The notes: generated from the letters alone by a model not told the origin. DNA of 64,000 bases from Amia ocellicauda (GCF_036373705.1 NC_089857.1:38264784-38328783), one strand, 5' to 3'. Counted from the stretch's first letter, positions 46,701 through 60,400 are shown. Made by a program: numbers and translations.

Positions 46701-49700
46701 CCGTTGTTTGAAAGAGAAATTTACACCGGCTGCAGTTCATTTTTTTTACAGTAGAAGTTGACAAATTGACTCCCTGTAGACACTCTGAAGCACTGTCCAG
46801 TGTTGGAATGAGTCTTACCTACAGAGGCAATATGTGATGGCTTTCCCTTTTGTATACTAAACCCTGGCACAGATGCTCCCTGTCGGGACAGAAAATGCTG
46901 CTGTGTTTGTTCCGGTTGCTAGGAAATAGCTAAAAAGCCCTCTCAAATTACCTTTGAGCAAAGGGCTGGAAGCACTTCTGTTCTCACATTTACATCATGT
47001 CGAACGTTGTACAGAATTGTGAGTTTATGCAGAAGTATCTGAGGTGAACCGAAATGGTTTTAAGACGGGCACGGTTAAAACAATCTCGTCCAGTGTACAA
47101 CACGCTGGCTCCTGGCAGAAGAAGCTGCTTTTCTGTCTGCAGATAATAATGAAGCAAAACACTGTGTAATGATAACTCTTAAGGAGGCTTTATTTACAGT
47201 AACTGATTATTGCCCACTTCATTCTTGTCATGTCACTTGGGGTTCTCGCCAGGGTTTATTTTTTGGTTGTTGACGGGGGAAAGAGCTGATAAAGGAAACA
47301 AGATGAGAGTTGAGCACGAAGATGTATTTTTTCAAAGGAATATTAATAGTTTCGACATGCATGTCTGGATTTCTTGTGTTTCTCTAATGCTTTTTACAAA
47401 TGTACTTTCATTCAACCCACATATCATCAGTATAATTTTACCCAAGTCTTCATTTTGAAAACTTTCAACCGCAAGGCTCTGTAAACTGACCTTTAATGTT
47501 GTATAAATGTTAGGTATTTCAGACTCTCATTTTAGCAGATTAAAATTCAAGGCAGTGAGTCACTAAGGGTTACTGTGAGGACATGCGTTAGTATTTGAAT
47601 TTGCAGATTATTTAGAGTAACACACATTCTGTGAACATCACAATATGGTTTGTACATATTACAATGGAATGAAAATGAGTGTAGGGTGCTTCTCGCCTAA
47701 GCAGCTTCCATGAGTCCAGAATGCTCATATATATTATGTTTTATATATAAACTATACTATTTTTCAGTAATTAAAAAAAAAAAAAACATTCCAGTTCAAT
47801 CCTGTTTACAGTCACAGGAATGCCAATTATGCCTAATCAGTCGGCTTTGTAAAATTATCTCTTCATTAGCACATATTCTAAATGCTTACAGTTGCCCTCT
47901 GCTACATTCATCCCCTGATGGACAACATGGAGCAAAATAATATCCCTCCAGAGTCTTTTATATTTGGATAGTCCGGTTGAAAATGTGTTGGTGATGATCA
48001 GATTAAATGTATCTGGCCTTTAACAATCACTAGTGTACGGCTAATTACTTCTCAAATAAGCCTGTCTGTATAATTCTGTGCCAGTTTCCCTTTTGGAAGG
48101 AAGATCAAATATCGTTGATGTTACTTCTGATTGTGTGTCCATTGTGAGGCTTCCTTTCTAAACTAAACTATGATCCTCAAATGTAAAAGCCTTGCAGAAC
48201 CTTTATTTCTGTATAGATGTCTTTCTCTGGATGTGCTGTTGGTGGTCTATGAAAAAGTGGAAGTCAAGCTAATGCTTCAGTCAGGGTTGCATTATCTATA
48301 TGTTCAGTCAAGGTATAATGTTGTACTTGTACTATATTAATTTGTAATGTAAACGGACTTTTCAATATTCCCATCCATAGTCACTGGCAATAGTTTTGGT
48401 TGCCGTTCATTATTTTAGTATTTTATGTAAAGATCCTTTGATGTGGGACTTGGCACTGAGTAATTGCAGTTTCGTTTTTGAAGTGCAGATAAAAGAAACA
48501 TTAAGATATAATGCCACTAATGAGTTAACAATCTCCATTTGAATAAAAAGATGTTACACATTTTGTTTTCAAGGGTAATAGCTACTGCATCATACTGTGA
48601 ACATATAGAATAAATCAAAGGGTATGTAGTTTACATATAGTATGCTTCTGGTTGGGCACTAGAAGAGGAACACTTTCATATCTCTGAAATGCTCTTTTAG
48701 AAATATACAAACATTAACTCATGCAGCACTGTGAATTACTGTTGTATAAGTGATTCCTGTGCTATCACTTTCTTTCAGATGCATTCAAACAAGACAGTTG
48801 TCTACCATGCCTATGTAATGGTGACACCAGTGTTTACGTGAGGACCAGAATGTAGTATTTAGCGTATAATTGTATATGTTTTGCTTTAATGTGAAGCCAG
48901 CTTCTTAACATTTTTTTGCTTACTCCTCTGCTGTGGATAACTAAGAATTTCCCCTGGAAGCCAAGTTTTTTTTTCCTGCCAAACCCTGTTCACCAGCCTA
49001 TTTTTCAGTAAACAGTAATTTTAACAAACACTAATTTTGTTTTCTGAAGCTTGCATGTGGTCAGTAAATCACACTACACTGGTTGTTTTTTTGCCAGAAC
49101 AAATTTTGCCAGAAATTCATCTTGCACTGAATAAACGATGTGCAAGCCGGTGTGTAAACAAAAATATACTTTGTTATTAAACTATGGCTTTTACCCCAAA
49201 TAACAGACCTAAAATGAGAGGGGGGATACAATAAGTTGGACACTTACAACATGAACTACTTTTGGTGGTGTCTATTTATTTGTTGAAACAGACTTAACCA
49301 GGATAAGATTAACTAAGATTTTGTCTTATTTTATGTGGGTGACAAGACCTCACAATAGCAACAGCTGAAGCAACAAATAAGGAGAAGTGCATACCCAGGA
49401 TAGACTGTAAAGAATATACCGTTATACTCCCATAATGCACTGTAGAATTGGAATACCAGTGTAGCGTATCGAAGTTCTTCAAGATTGTTTTAGCAGGCAT
49501 TCAGTTTTACAAACTGCTAGTGTAAGATCATATGAAATTAAAATAATACAGTGCAGGATTGCAATATGTCATGCACATCTGCTACAGCGTCCTAATCATG
49601 AAATGAGGCAGATGATGAATTTAATGGCAAGGTCAGATGTGTGGCAGTTCAATTGCAGCACATCCTGCTATTTTACGCTTTAACCTCGACATAGCAGCAC

Positions 49701-52700
49701 ACTACCCGCACCCCCTTTAAACCTAAAGGATTAAGTTATTAATCTTTCTTGCTGGTAAATGTGCCTAATTGTGATTAATGGAACAATAACACGCAATCAC
49801 AGTCCTTTTCTTTGCCAGTCACCCAGCAGCTGCACAAACTATGAACACGTACATCGTGCGCACCTCTCAAAATTCTCACAATGTGTGGAAATTCACTCTG
49901 CGATGCACCGTGGCAAGAAGGAAAGAAAAAGTTGTGTTACTGTTTTCCGCCTGTAAAGCCCAACATTGATGGGGGGTGGATCTTAACTTAACATCATAGC
50001 TCAAGTTTATAGTTGATGGTTCCCAGATGTTTGAGGTTTTAGGGTTTTACAGAGAGGAAAACGAAGTAGCCAGTTTCATACCTGAACAGAAGCCTTACTA
50101 CTAGAACATTAGTATTTCCCTACATTTAATTACACTCTGTGAATGCGCATTGTCAAACTGTTGATCATTACTGCTGTCACGGTGTTCCCAAGCATGTAAG
50201 TGCCTCTCAGTTTAGTGGGAACTACTGTAGATTACACTCAGTGCTACCACAGTCAGGATTTAAGTACTCAAAGAGCGTGAAGGTTGATTTATTTACTTGT
50301 CTAAGGTCACTTGCAGGTCACCATGAGTTAGTCGCTGATAAGGACTTAGGATTTCATGTCTGGTACTCATTTTTCACAAGCTAACTGTGCCTTCATTAGA
50401 CCAGGAATGCCATTACAGGGATGTGTGAGTGTTTAAATAATAGTGGCTGTGATTCACTTTGTTTAAAGTTTGTAACAAAAACAAGCCGTGTTACATTTTT
50501 TAATGTGTAGGTTGATACTTATGAGAACAGGGGAACATTAATTCTTGTGTTTATGACATTGAAAATGCCTTTTGAATCTCCACTGATTCAGGTGGCCCAC
50601 AATGTTCAAGTAGAATCATTTTATTCTTGACAGAGATGACAAACATCTTGCACTTTTGCATCAAAGAACAGAAGAACATTCTTATAAAGTAGACAATATA
50701 GGTGATGACTAAATCCATATATATCTGACTTCAAGAACAATTATGAGTTCAAAGAAGTTTGAATCACAAAAAGTACCAAACTAATTTGTAACACCACAGA
50801 ATGTGTATACATCTTCAAACAAAAAAAAAAAGTCTCCTGATTGCTTTCACAAAGTCAAGCAATCAATATTTCTGTAGTGTGGGTTTCTGTTCTCTGTGCA
50901 GCAGTACTTTAACTCTGCTAAGAATTAAAGTCCTGTGAATAAACAACACAATATTTGTATTAGGTCTGACAATCATGTCATATTGTGTGTAATGATATAT
51001 CATTTGCAATGACCCAGAGCACATGGATAGCCAAAATGTACCCACTCACTTATCATTCGCTGTGTCCCTGGGAATGTTTTGGTTTGTCAGCATTAGTCAT
51101 GGGTAGAACTTACAATTGCTACAGTATTGTGTTCATGTATTCCAACATTGAATTACTCATTTAGAGTGAAATCAACATGATTAAAAAAATATGTAACAGT
51201 GCAAACTTGTATTCATTGTATTGGGGTCTTGCTAGTCATTTTTCTACTCGTGTCAAGTAATTTGTGTGGAAGATTCTTCTCTCACTGTTTATCTTTATAG
51301 TATTTATTAGTTTACTACAGGCCTTGAAGTCTGGGACAGGCCTCGAAATGGGCAACGATAGGGGTTGGCATTAATGGGATGTGGGTTGTATAGAGTGAGA
51401 CAACCGTACCTTGAAGGAAACCTGGCAATGTGTCAGAGAAATTAAGCTACTTCAGCTCCTAGTAAAATATAACACAATCTTGTTATTATACATGATATGT
51501 TTGGGAACTATGTATTTCACAGTGTCATCAGTATAATTCATAAATGCCCAGAGTGTAACGAAAGGGTTAATTCCCTCCGCTTACAGGAGCCGCGTGCATA
51601 TTAAGAATGGCTCTCTAGAGATGCTAATTCTTTAAGGGGATTTGCACCTTAATTCATTAGCTGCATCTCTTCTTTTGAAAGTGGAATTAAATAGGGAGAA
51701 CTGCAACTGAGCTAAGCCTTTAAAGGGAACCGTTGGGACTGCATGATGAAAGTATTCAATGTAAAATAGGCAGCAAAGCATTTGACATAATTGTTATCAC
51801 AAAATAATGAAAGAGTTGCTCAGATTCTTCTGGAAGAGTATCTCATGACATTCAAGACAAGGTTATTATTTAAGACTAACTTATTTAACTTATTCAGGAA
51901 TTCAATTAAGTTGTCTTTGCTTGACAAAAATATTTAAGGTGATGAACCTGTAACTTATTGCATGCAATTTTTTTTTTTATTATTATAATGAAAAAGAATG
52001 CTAAACCAATTTACACAATTGTATAGTTTATATTGCAGCTTTTTATATAATATATATATAAATACTCCAAAGCTGGAGCTATAAGAGGGATGTCTGCTTT
52101 ATGACTTAGCTCTGTGGTCTCTTTGGGTGATGCTATTTTTAGATTGCAGAAAATGTAAGGGTCCACTTTCAACTGAAGCCAATTTTATAAGAAAAGAAAA
52201 ACATAGAGTAATAAAAAAACAGATCTAGCGGTATAGAATTCTTTGTAAAATGTTCTTTCTTGACCTTTCACATTTAATTACATCCTCCTTTCCATGATAC
52301 CTATTATTTTGTGGTTCCTAACCAAACAGAAAATCTAAATATAGCATGATATTGAACCAATTTACTCAGAGCTGGAATATGAAACTAAAATTAGCCCATT
52401 ATGCGTCATTTATGAAGTGGTCAATTAAATCTGTTGTAAAATCTGATCCATTTACGCGTTTCATACACGTTGGCTAATGAAAATGTGATTAACATAAAAA
52501 TGTGATTTAGGAATGATACTGAATTGACTGAAATTAGCCCTTGAGACAACCACAAAAATACTTAATGTATTGACGGTATACTCGGATCAGTAATACGCCT
52601 AATCCTAAACTAGAAAGCTTTGTCAAATTCCAGTAATCATTTTCCTCTGAATGGGTGTCATCAGGTTTATGCAGATTTAGCAATTAGTGTGAGGGTATTA

Positions 52701-53517
52701 GTACTCATTATTTTCTCTTTTGTAGGCTAGACAGGAATTCAAATAATATACATTTTTTCTTGAGGTCTGTATGAGGTAATATTTCAAACATACTATTTTC
52801 TTTATCTTTTTTTTTTATAAAACAATTTTTTGCTGTTCTGATATTTTGTGTTTGTGACTCATGTTTTTGGGATTTAGAAAATGGTAGCCTAAAGGAAAAG
52901 GTCATTAATAAATTGCATGGGTTTGGCTTGTGTAAGCAGTGCCTGTATTGACATCCTGAGCCACAAGCTCGATCATAATTGGTAATCCCTTCTCAATACA
53001 ACGCTTTGACAGACCCAGGCTTTTTGGTATCATAATACTGAAACAGGAGAATCGTGCCTTTAATTACTTCACTGAAGTCTTGTAAAGCTTGCAGCTATGT
53101 CACTCTCATCGTCCTCTGAGAAATTATTTCCTTCATATGGAAATCAACCATACTTTTATCCTTCCCTGTAGAATTACACTTTCCAAAAATTGCAAATATC
53201 ATACACTGAAGAACCCCCCCTTTTTTCATTCTACTAGGCATCTATAAAAGCCTTCTATGTGCTTCTACATAATAAAATTGAATTTAATGTTGTGCTTTTG
53301 TTATGTGACTCTGGGGATTGCACAGTATTAAACCTTCTCCATAGTCATAGTGTTCACTGAAGCAGGAGGGTTTTTAATTGTGTTTACTGCTCAGGTGTTC
53401 TTACCGTTCTGCAAAACAAGTTAGTCAGTGGAGTGTTTATTCATTTTGCGTTAGGGATAGGAGCTTGCTTCTCAGTCTCTAGTCATAAAGAAGACGCGTA
53501 TACATTTTGGAGAAGAG
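42643..53517 (+). other. Presumed SNCAIP intron 1, first part
   Basis: No exon recognised. The GC-rich zone continues to about 42960. A (TA)n tract lies at 43689-43756. Blocks near 49560-49730, 51540-51740 and 52370-52510 are rich in homeodomain-like TAAT/ATTA cores and non-repetitive, and could be conserved noncoding elements. Confidence 0.45.
43689..43756. repeat. (TA)34 microsatellite
   Basis: A pure TA dinucleotide run of 68 bases. It is self-complementary and prone to cruciform formation and length change. Confidence 0.98.
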
Positions 53518-54510
53518 ATGACCGATTGTAATAGAAAGCTGATCACTTCCAAAGATGCTGACTGGCTTGCTTACCTTGTCCTGGGTTCTGTTGGCTTGGT
53601 TGGCAACATAGTACTCTTTCTTGGTGCATACAGATGCGTAACCCAGCGACACAGAACCTCATGCATGCTGCTCCTGAACATTGCCTCCGTCCACTTGATC
53701 CGGATCTTGGTTGTGAACTTGCTGAATGTTGTTTCCGCACTCGCAGACGTGGTGATATTCAGTTCTACTGGTTGCAAAATCATCCAGTTTACCTCTACCC
53801 TCACCAACATGCTCGCCATTTGGTTCACACTCTACGTGGCTTTGTTCTACAGTGTCAGGCTGAATCGGGTGGTTCATCCTTTAACTTCAACACCCACTGC
53901 GGACAGGCGCACGATCCTTTGCATTGGGATGTTGGTGCTATGGGCCATTGCAATCGGAGTAAGTTACCCTCTCTTACTGTATGTAGAAAAAGGGCAATGT
54001 TTACAGAACAAAACTGATGGTAGAGACTGGGCTCCCACTGCTTGTCAAGTCAAGTACACTAACCCTGTTGTGGAGCTCATATACGGAAGGATTATTTTAA
54101 CATTTGTTGACGTCTTGCCACTGATGGTGTTGCTTCTCGTTGGCTTTCGGATAACGGTGCTTCTGAGAGGATATCGTGTTGCGACATATGGAGACATCTG
54201 GATCGGCGAAGACAAATCTGAGAGAGAAGTTTTCATGGCGTCCAAACTGGTCTTTCCTCTGATGTTTCTTGTGTGTGCTTTGTGGATTTCCCATCACACT
54301 TTGCTGCAGTTCCTAGACCAATTGGTTGCTTATTCCTTTTTCCCACTGTTACTTGCTGTACTGTCTTCTGTCTATTCAGCTCTTAGCCCTTTCATTCTCA
54401 TTGCTATGAGCTACAAAGTCAGGGTAAGTCTGATGCCATCATGCTTTTCAAACCCAAAACTGACAAAGTCACTGCCAGCCATGATTCTAACCTCCCCGTA
54501 TGCTGAGTGA
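53518..54510 (+). CDS. Single-exon GPCR, ORA / V1R-like chemosensory receptor
   Basis: An intact 330-residue frame with seven hydrophobic segments: about residues 17-39 (GLVGNIVLF, Asn of TM1), 48-71, 88-113 (NMLAIWFTLYVALFYSVRLN), 130-152, 188-215 (FVDVLPLMVLL), 240-262 and 270-295 (SALSPFILIAMSY). One Cys before TM3 and one in the second extracellular loop can form the usual disulfide. That loop also has an NKT glycosylation site. There is no DRY motif; the TM3 W....FY..RL pattern and the TM7 SPF are typical of the V1R/ORA and TAS2R groups. The single exon suits ORA receptors. A TAS2R is the main alternative. The gene lies on the same strand as SNCAIP, inside its presumed first intron. Confidence 0.8.
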   Translation: MTDCNRKLITSKDADWLAYLVLGSVGLVGNIVLFLGAYRCVTQRHRTSCMLLLNIASVHLIRILVVNLLNVVSALADVVIFSSTGCKIIQFTSTLTNMLAIWFTLYVALFYSVRLNRVVHPLTSTPTADRRTILCIGMLVLWAIAIGVSYPLLLYVEKGQCLQNKTDGRDWAPTACQVKYTNPVVELIYGRIILTFVDVLPLMVLLLVGFRITVLLRGYRVATYGDIWIGEDKSEREVFMASKLVFPLMFLVCALWISHHTLLQFLDQLVAYSFFPLLLAVLSSVYSALSPFILIAMSYKVRVSLMPSCFSNPKLTKSLPAMILTSPYAE

Positions 54511-55004
54511 ACAGGGTGTTGAGAAAGTGGGATGCAGCTGTATAAATACTCAAATGAAGCTTCTGTTGGGCATGTATGATAGCATGACAGCAACTGTACA
54601 ATGTGAATATGAATTGACAATATGGATTATTTGTTTTAACCATAAAGGTGAAGAGTTAACTCAAAGCAGTGATCGCCTGTGTTTTGTGAGTAAGCAGGCA
54701 TCTCCGGTGTTTTGCAGTGTAATTCTGGAAATGCTTTATTTCTTTGAAGGATCCTAGTAACAGGTTGTGCTCATATTTGAGTGGATTCTCTCAGGGAGAC
54801 TTCAGGATTGCAAAGACCTGGGAAGATATGCTATACTTAGCACAAGGTATCAGGGAGGCAGAATACATGGAAGAAAAACTGAGATTTTTATAATACACTG
54901 TAGCTCAAAACAAGTGTTTAAGGCAGACAATGTTTATCATTAATTATTTTCTGAATGTGTCTTTTTGGGGGGGTATTTGTTATTTCAGTACTGTAATTCA
55001 GATA

Positions 55005-55010
55005 AATAAA
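55005..55010 (+). terminator. Polyadenylation signal candidate for the nested GPCR
   Basis: AATAAA about 495 bases after the GPCR stop codon, the first clear hexamer on this strand. Whether it is used is unknown. Confidence 0.4.
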
Positions 55011-55852
55011 ACCTGAAAATGAAGAGCACTGTGTGTTTTGTTTTTAGGATTTATACCAGAATCATGTCAGAACATATTTCTAGACCTACATACATATCAT
55101 ATCAGTTTAATTATTAAAAAACACAATACTGACATCTTACTGTTTTTGTGTGAGGTAAAATTCTTTAGTTGAATAAATTATTGCATTTTTCAAAATGTGC
55201 AATAATTTATTGTTACATTTTAACTACTTTGTACATTTTCTAACCACATTCAGACAGACAACCAATGCCAAAAGATTATGTATACTATTATGCTATGGAG
55301 ACTGGTTCTGACAGGTACAGGGCACAAGAAAAATACAAAAACACAACAGTACAGTCACATTTTAGATTTTATAGAGAAGCTTCTGCCAGGCATATCATTA
55401 ATAGATCTGCTCTATATTAATATATTCTTACAGTAAGTCAATCTTTATCTTTACAGCTGACCAAGTGGCTTACCCCTACTTAGCAGGGCGATGTCCTTGC
55501 CTCTCCTTATTGGTCTGAAATACTAGCCAGCTCAGAGCAGTACACTCTTTATATTATTTTACCAGACAAACTCTTTGCAAACTAAAGTTAAACTTGGTTA
55601 TACTGATATATTGGTTTGACCTTTCAAGTAATGCATTTCACTTGTTTGGGGAGTATTTTATACTAAAATGTTGGTTTGTTTATGTTGTATAATGTTTAGT
55701 AAGTTGTAATAATACTGAAATATATGCTTTAAGTTTTTTCTTTAATAATTCCCAAACCCTGACTCATAGCCTTTTGTCAGACCTAGTCTACATTTGCATG
55801 TTTTCTGTTCATTCTGTTGACCTTTTATTATAGTGTCAAATTTTTTATTTTA

Positions 55853-55855
<3 letters not shown>

Positions 55856-55896
<41 letters not shown>
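55856..55896. repeat. (TTA)n microsatellite
   Basis: A trinucleotide run of about 13 TTA units in intronic DNA. The open frame across it (poly-Ile) is not a gene. Confidence 0.95.
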
Positions 55897-55898
<2 letters not shown>

Positions 55899-57337
55899 AA
55901 TAGTCAATTCAGACATAATTCTGTTATGCAGGTAGCACCTGTTTTTTTTTTTTGTATTGAAGATGAAAAGAAAATGCAAAGCAGATGGCTTTCAATAAAT
56001 CTATTGATCTATAATTTATATTAAAAGAAAATGAATATCAAAAGAAAATAGGGCTGTATAAAGCTGCTCTATATTGCATTTAGTTCTTCGCTTGTGCATT
56101 AATTTGATCTTTGTAGTTTTACCTTCATCCCAAAAGCTTTCAGTTCAGGGCATGCCTTGTCACACAAGTGCTGTTCGATGAGTAATTTCACATGAGGGCA
56201 TGGCAGAGAAAGAAATTAAATGTCAGCAATACAGTCAGGCAATCAGAAAGTTTAAATAATACATTCATTAAGATAACAAGCCATAGATTAATGACTCAAT
56301 TAAACATAATTTCAATCTCAGTTACTTACAGAAAATGTACAGTCATGTAAATCTGTTTTTGCAAGTCGTCCATTTTTGGCTGCTTTTCAAGTCTTTGCAG
56401 CTTGTGACCAATCCAGCTGAAAATGTGCAACACGTGGTGGTTCAGCTATGTAGGCCTATTTCTTATCTGAGGTTGCTTATGGGAGCTGGAGTGAAGAAGA
56501 CCTAAATAATAATGGGAAACACTTGCACATCTGACTTGTAACGTAAAAATGTCAAGGTGGTGACCATATACAAAAAAAAGGGGTAACTAACTACCTTAAC
56601 AGAATCAGGTATTTGGGCTTTAGGGAATTCTGGAATAATATTAGAACAGCCCCAGTTTGACACTGAAACAACTGTGCCACTCAGCTAAAAGCATTATGCA
56701 GGGTAAGGAGATTAGGTGAAAGGGAAAACATTCCTTTAATGTGTGGCAGGGAGATCTTCACACAACTGGGTTAATGGGAGTGTGGCACAGAGACTGGGCT
56801 AGCAGCCGCAAAAACAGGAAATCGAATTTGAACAAGGACTAAATTACGTTGTTCCCCGGGAATAAATCAGTTTTCAAAATGTCTTATTAGGAAATAAGAT
56901 AGCAGAGATAAGGATACACAGGTTGTCTTCAGCCTGCAGGATATGCTATCGGTGAGTATTCCTTCAAAAAACACTACTAAAGGTTTAGACAGAGAAGCTA
57001 TAGGTCCAAGTTAAACTTAAGACCTGGTGTTGACTATACTCTTACAATTCTACTACTAGGAATTAACTGAAATTTGTATCTGTAACTGTCACACACCAGA
57101 TTATTGGTTAAGCTAAGCAGCAGGAGCACATTTTCTCATGGTGTATGTCCTATATTGTATTGACTGATATTTTCTTTGTCATTGTTATCATATTGCTTAG
57201 GCAGTCATCATCAATGTTGTATTACTGTGACCTTAGAAAAACATAAAGGCTAACTGCTGCTTTTTAACTTTGACAGTGGAGGGTTAGTAACTGTTCAGAC
57301 CTGTTAGCACTAATTTCCCATAATTATTGTTCCTCAG

Positions 57338-57446
57338 ATTGGTGATACCACAGGACCCCTGCTTCACATAATGCTTCTGCGGAGAAATAATGGATACCCC
57401 TGAGTACCTGGATTTGGATGAAATTGACTTCACTGATGATTTAGCC
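57338..57446 (+). CDS. sncaip: SNCAIP (synphilin-1) exon with start codon
   Basis: Acceptor GTTCCTCAG at 57337/57338, about 52 bases of 5' UTR, ATG at 57390, then MDTPEYLDLDEIDFTDDLA and donor GTAAGT. This is the conserved N-terminus of synphilin-1, which in mammals starts M-APEYLDLDEIDFSDD. The coding part is 57390-57446 (19 codons, phase 0). Synphilin-1 is a neuronal ankyrin-repeat and coiled-coil adaptor that binds alpha-synuclein and parkin. Only this first coding exon is in the window; the rest lies beyond 64 kb. The order after ZNF474 on the same strand matches human 5q23. Confidence 0.93.
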
Positions 57447-60400
57447 GTAAGTAAACCTCTAAGATATATAACGGAGAAACCGGTTCAATCTGAGCTAAAG
57501 GGATGTTCACATGCAATTCATAAGGCCCTGGCAAGGAGTTTATAAACAACTGTCTGTATCCAAGTTGTAGCAACGAAAATTCAGATCTTAAGAAAGTGCC
57601 ACTGATTTGAACAATGAGGAGTGAGTGGGAATAACACTTGTGTTTAATCAGAAAAATAGAAGTAGGAGCTCAGTCTTGTTCAAGTCCATTAATAAGCATC
57701 TTTTAAAATATTTATAAAACATGTCAATGTTATAAAACAGATTAAAAATAAAATAAAATACTGGATTCTGCCAACACCCACATTTGAGCAATTCTCCATC
57801 CTATCTTGGACCTAAATTACACATTTGTATTTTATTAATTTCCATTAATTAATAATATTGGATAGATGTTGATCCTTTTTAGCAGTGTGTAAAACACTCT
57901 TTGGAGATTCATTAATAATAAAAAATACTTATTACAAGTATATAAGAAGAGAATGTGCACATATTAAATCAAATGCATTAATATAAAATAATGTGCTTTG
58001 TTAGCAGCAAAGACACTATTTTCCAGCATAATACATTTTACTTCCATACTATTAATTTGTTCTCCTTTCAGAAGCATTCAAAATGCCTGCAGGAAAATGC
58101 AATATTTTTTATGCAAATGATGATGATTATTATTATTATTATTTTTTTTTTCTTGGAAGATGCCCTTATCCATGCAAAAATACAGAGAAGTACAAGGCAT
58201 CAATCATTACAAATTCAACTTAGCAATTCAAAATACATTTTACAAATTCCAATTTACAAGTCTCTTACTGTACTTGTGTAAATTGCAAATTAACCTACAT
58301 GTAATCTGTTGTTTCTCATACTGGATATTGCATACTGTTACTGTTTATCTCTTAGAAAGATTTCCATTGAGGTTAAATAACTTACTGTGTACAATTCATG
58401 GATTTATGTAATTGTTTGGCTATCTGCTCCTTATCTTTCTATTTTAGGAAAGCAAATTGTAAGTGTAAATGTAGATTTTTCTCGTACCGACTTAAAAATA
58501 TTAATCATTACATTTACAGTGTAATTCTGCCTCTGAGTCAATACACCTCACCTCAACCTGTTACCTTGGCAGACTCTGATATGGCATACATTGTAAATTA
58601 TGTAAGAATAACATATTTTTATCAAAGTGCCATGACTACAGATAATACATTTTGCGTGGATCAGCATTATCTTCTTAATTATTTGATTACACTAGTAAAG
58701 GCTTGCAGCATTATCAACGCCTTTTAAGAACTTTACTGCATTTGAATCTGAATATTCAGTGTAGCTGGTCCAAGTACCTTTCTTATGTTTCACAAATTAA
58801 AAATAACCTCTGCTTTGGAAAGATTAATTAGCTGTAGTGAAGCAAAGAGCACTGTTCTAATTACATATCAATTGTCAAGCATGCAATTAAGCGTCCTGGA
58901 GCAGCTGGGCACAAGCAGCTACCATATTCCCTACAGATGGCAACTGCTTTGGGAATCGCTCCTCTAAAACCACAAAATGGGGCATACAATTAAAAAATAC
59001 GGCTTTGGCATTGTCTCCTTATGACAGGATGCAGTTCTCCAGAGGGTGTAGGATGTGCATCTTCTGGTTTTAGGTATCATCCAGTGTTATCACTAAAATG
59101 ATCATGAGATTCTGAAGTTGAGAGCTGCAATAATCTGTGGTGGATCATGATAAGATGCTTGATTTCTTGTTAAGGCAGCCGTGTTCTTGGCTTCACATGT
59201 GGTGTAACAAAAAGGCTACTTGTGCAAGAACTGCAAATGCAGGGATCTAAAGGATGTTTTGGTAACCTTTTCATCTTATAAGTTACCTTCTAATGCATCT
59301 CCCATCTTTGAAGGAAGTAGAATATTATAATCACTCTCGAGGGACTCCTTGTCAGAGCCAGAAACACACCATCACTTCACTTGTGTTTGGAGCTGCTGGT
59401 TATATGAAGATTCCAGTCACCTCAGGAGGGCAAAACATACTGGGCTTGTCTGCTGTGGCAGTGTTGTAACACTTTAAGATAGACTAAAGTGGGGAAATCA
59501 GATTATTTATATTTTTAAACTGTAATAAAATATTTATATTATTTTACAGTCATGGCAATATTACCTTTTATGGAGTATATACAATGTTTTCAGTCTTTAT
59601 GGGGCGTTAGTTATTTTTTCTACCTTTTTTCTACATTTTCAATCCCTTTCTTCTCTGCACGGTAGAATTTCCCATTCCAGCCTCCCATGCATGAGAACAG
59701 GAGACTGAAGGTGGATGAGAGATTTCAGACCGGCTCTTAATCACGGCCAAAATAGTTCTGCTCTTCACCTGGTATAACTCATCAGTGCTGGCTTCGCCGA
59801 TTGTCTGTTTGTGGTAGCTGTGGTAAAATGGGGCAATTCAGAAGCTGTGACTTACCTGACACACACACACACACATATCTACTGTTTTAGTTTGATGGAC
59901 CACTGGGACTCATAATGGCTTAAATCTTTTTCACTTCGATAAGGACAAGCCGTGAGAACAGAGCAGTCAGGTCTGGTCAGAAGTAATTGTGTGTAGAGGA
60001 TCAATTATGATTATTAATATACATTGTGGCAACAGTATGTGGAAACTGGAGGTCTGAATATTTGTACTATTCACATTATTTCAATCTATTATTTCACAAT
60101 TTAGAAGTCATAGTCCCCTTGTTCAGGCTCGGGCAGTTGTATTCTTGTTCAGTTTCCATGTGTAGAATCAATAGCAGTGTCACACTTTCTAGATACAACT
60201 GAGCACGATTCGAAATTCACTATGCTCTTCAGCTCTCAGGCTCCTGTAACGACTGGTGTTGTGGTGTGTTGTGTTCTCAAGCCACTCGCATGTTTGTAAA
60301 TGCTTCAAGTTTATACTTTACATCGGGCTGAAAATATTAAAACAAATTCTTAATCCAATTTTGTGTGATGGGATATTTAGATATCTGCATTTAGTTTACA

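Larger units (their letters stand above)
54511..57337 (+). other. Presumed SNCAIP intron 1, second part
   Basis: It contains the probable 3' UTR of the nested GPCR and a (TTA)n tract at about 55856-55896. No other exon recognised. Confidence 0.5.

Noticed and set aside
53543..54297. Antisense and alternate-frame reading frames across the GPCR
   Set aside because: Shadows of the receptor gene.
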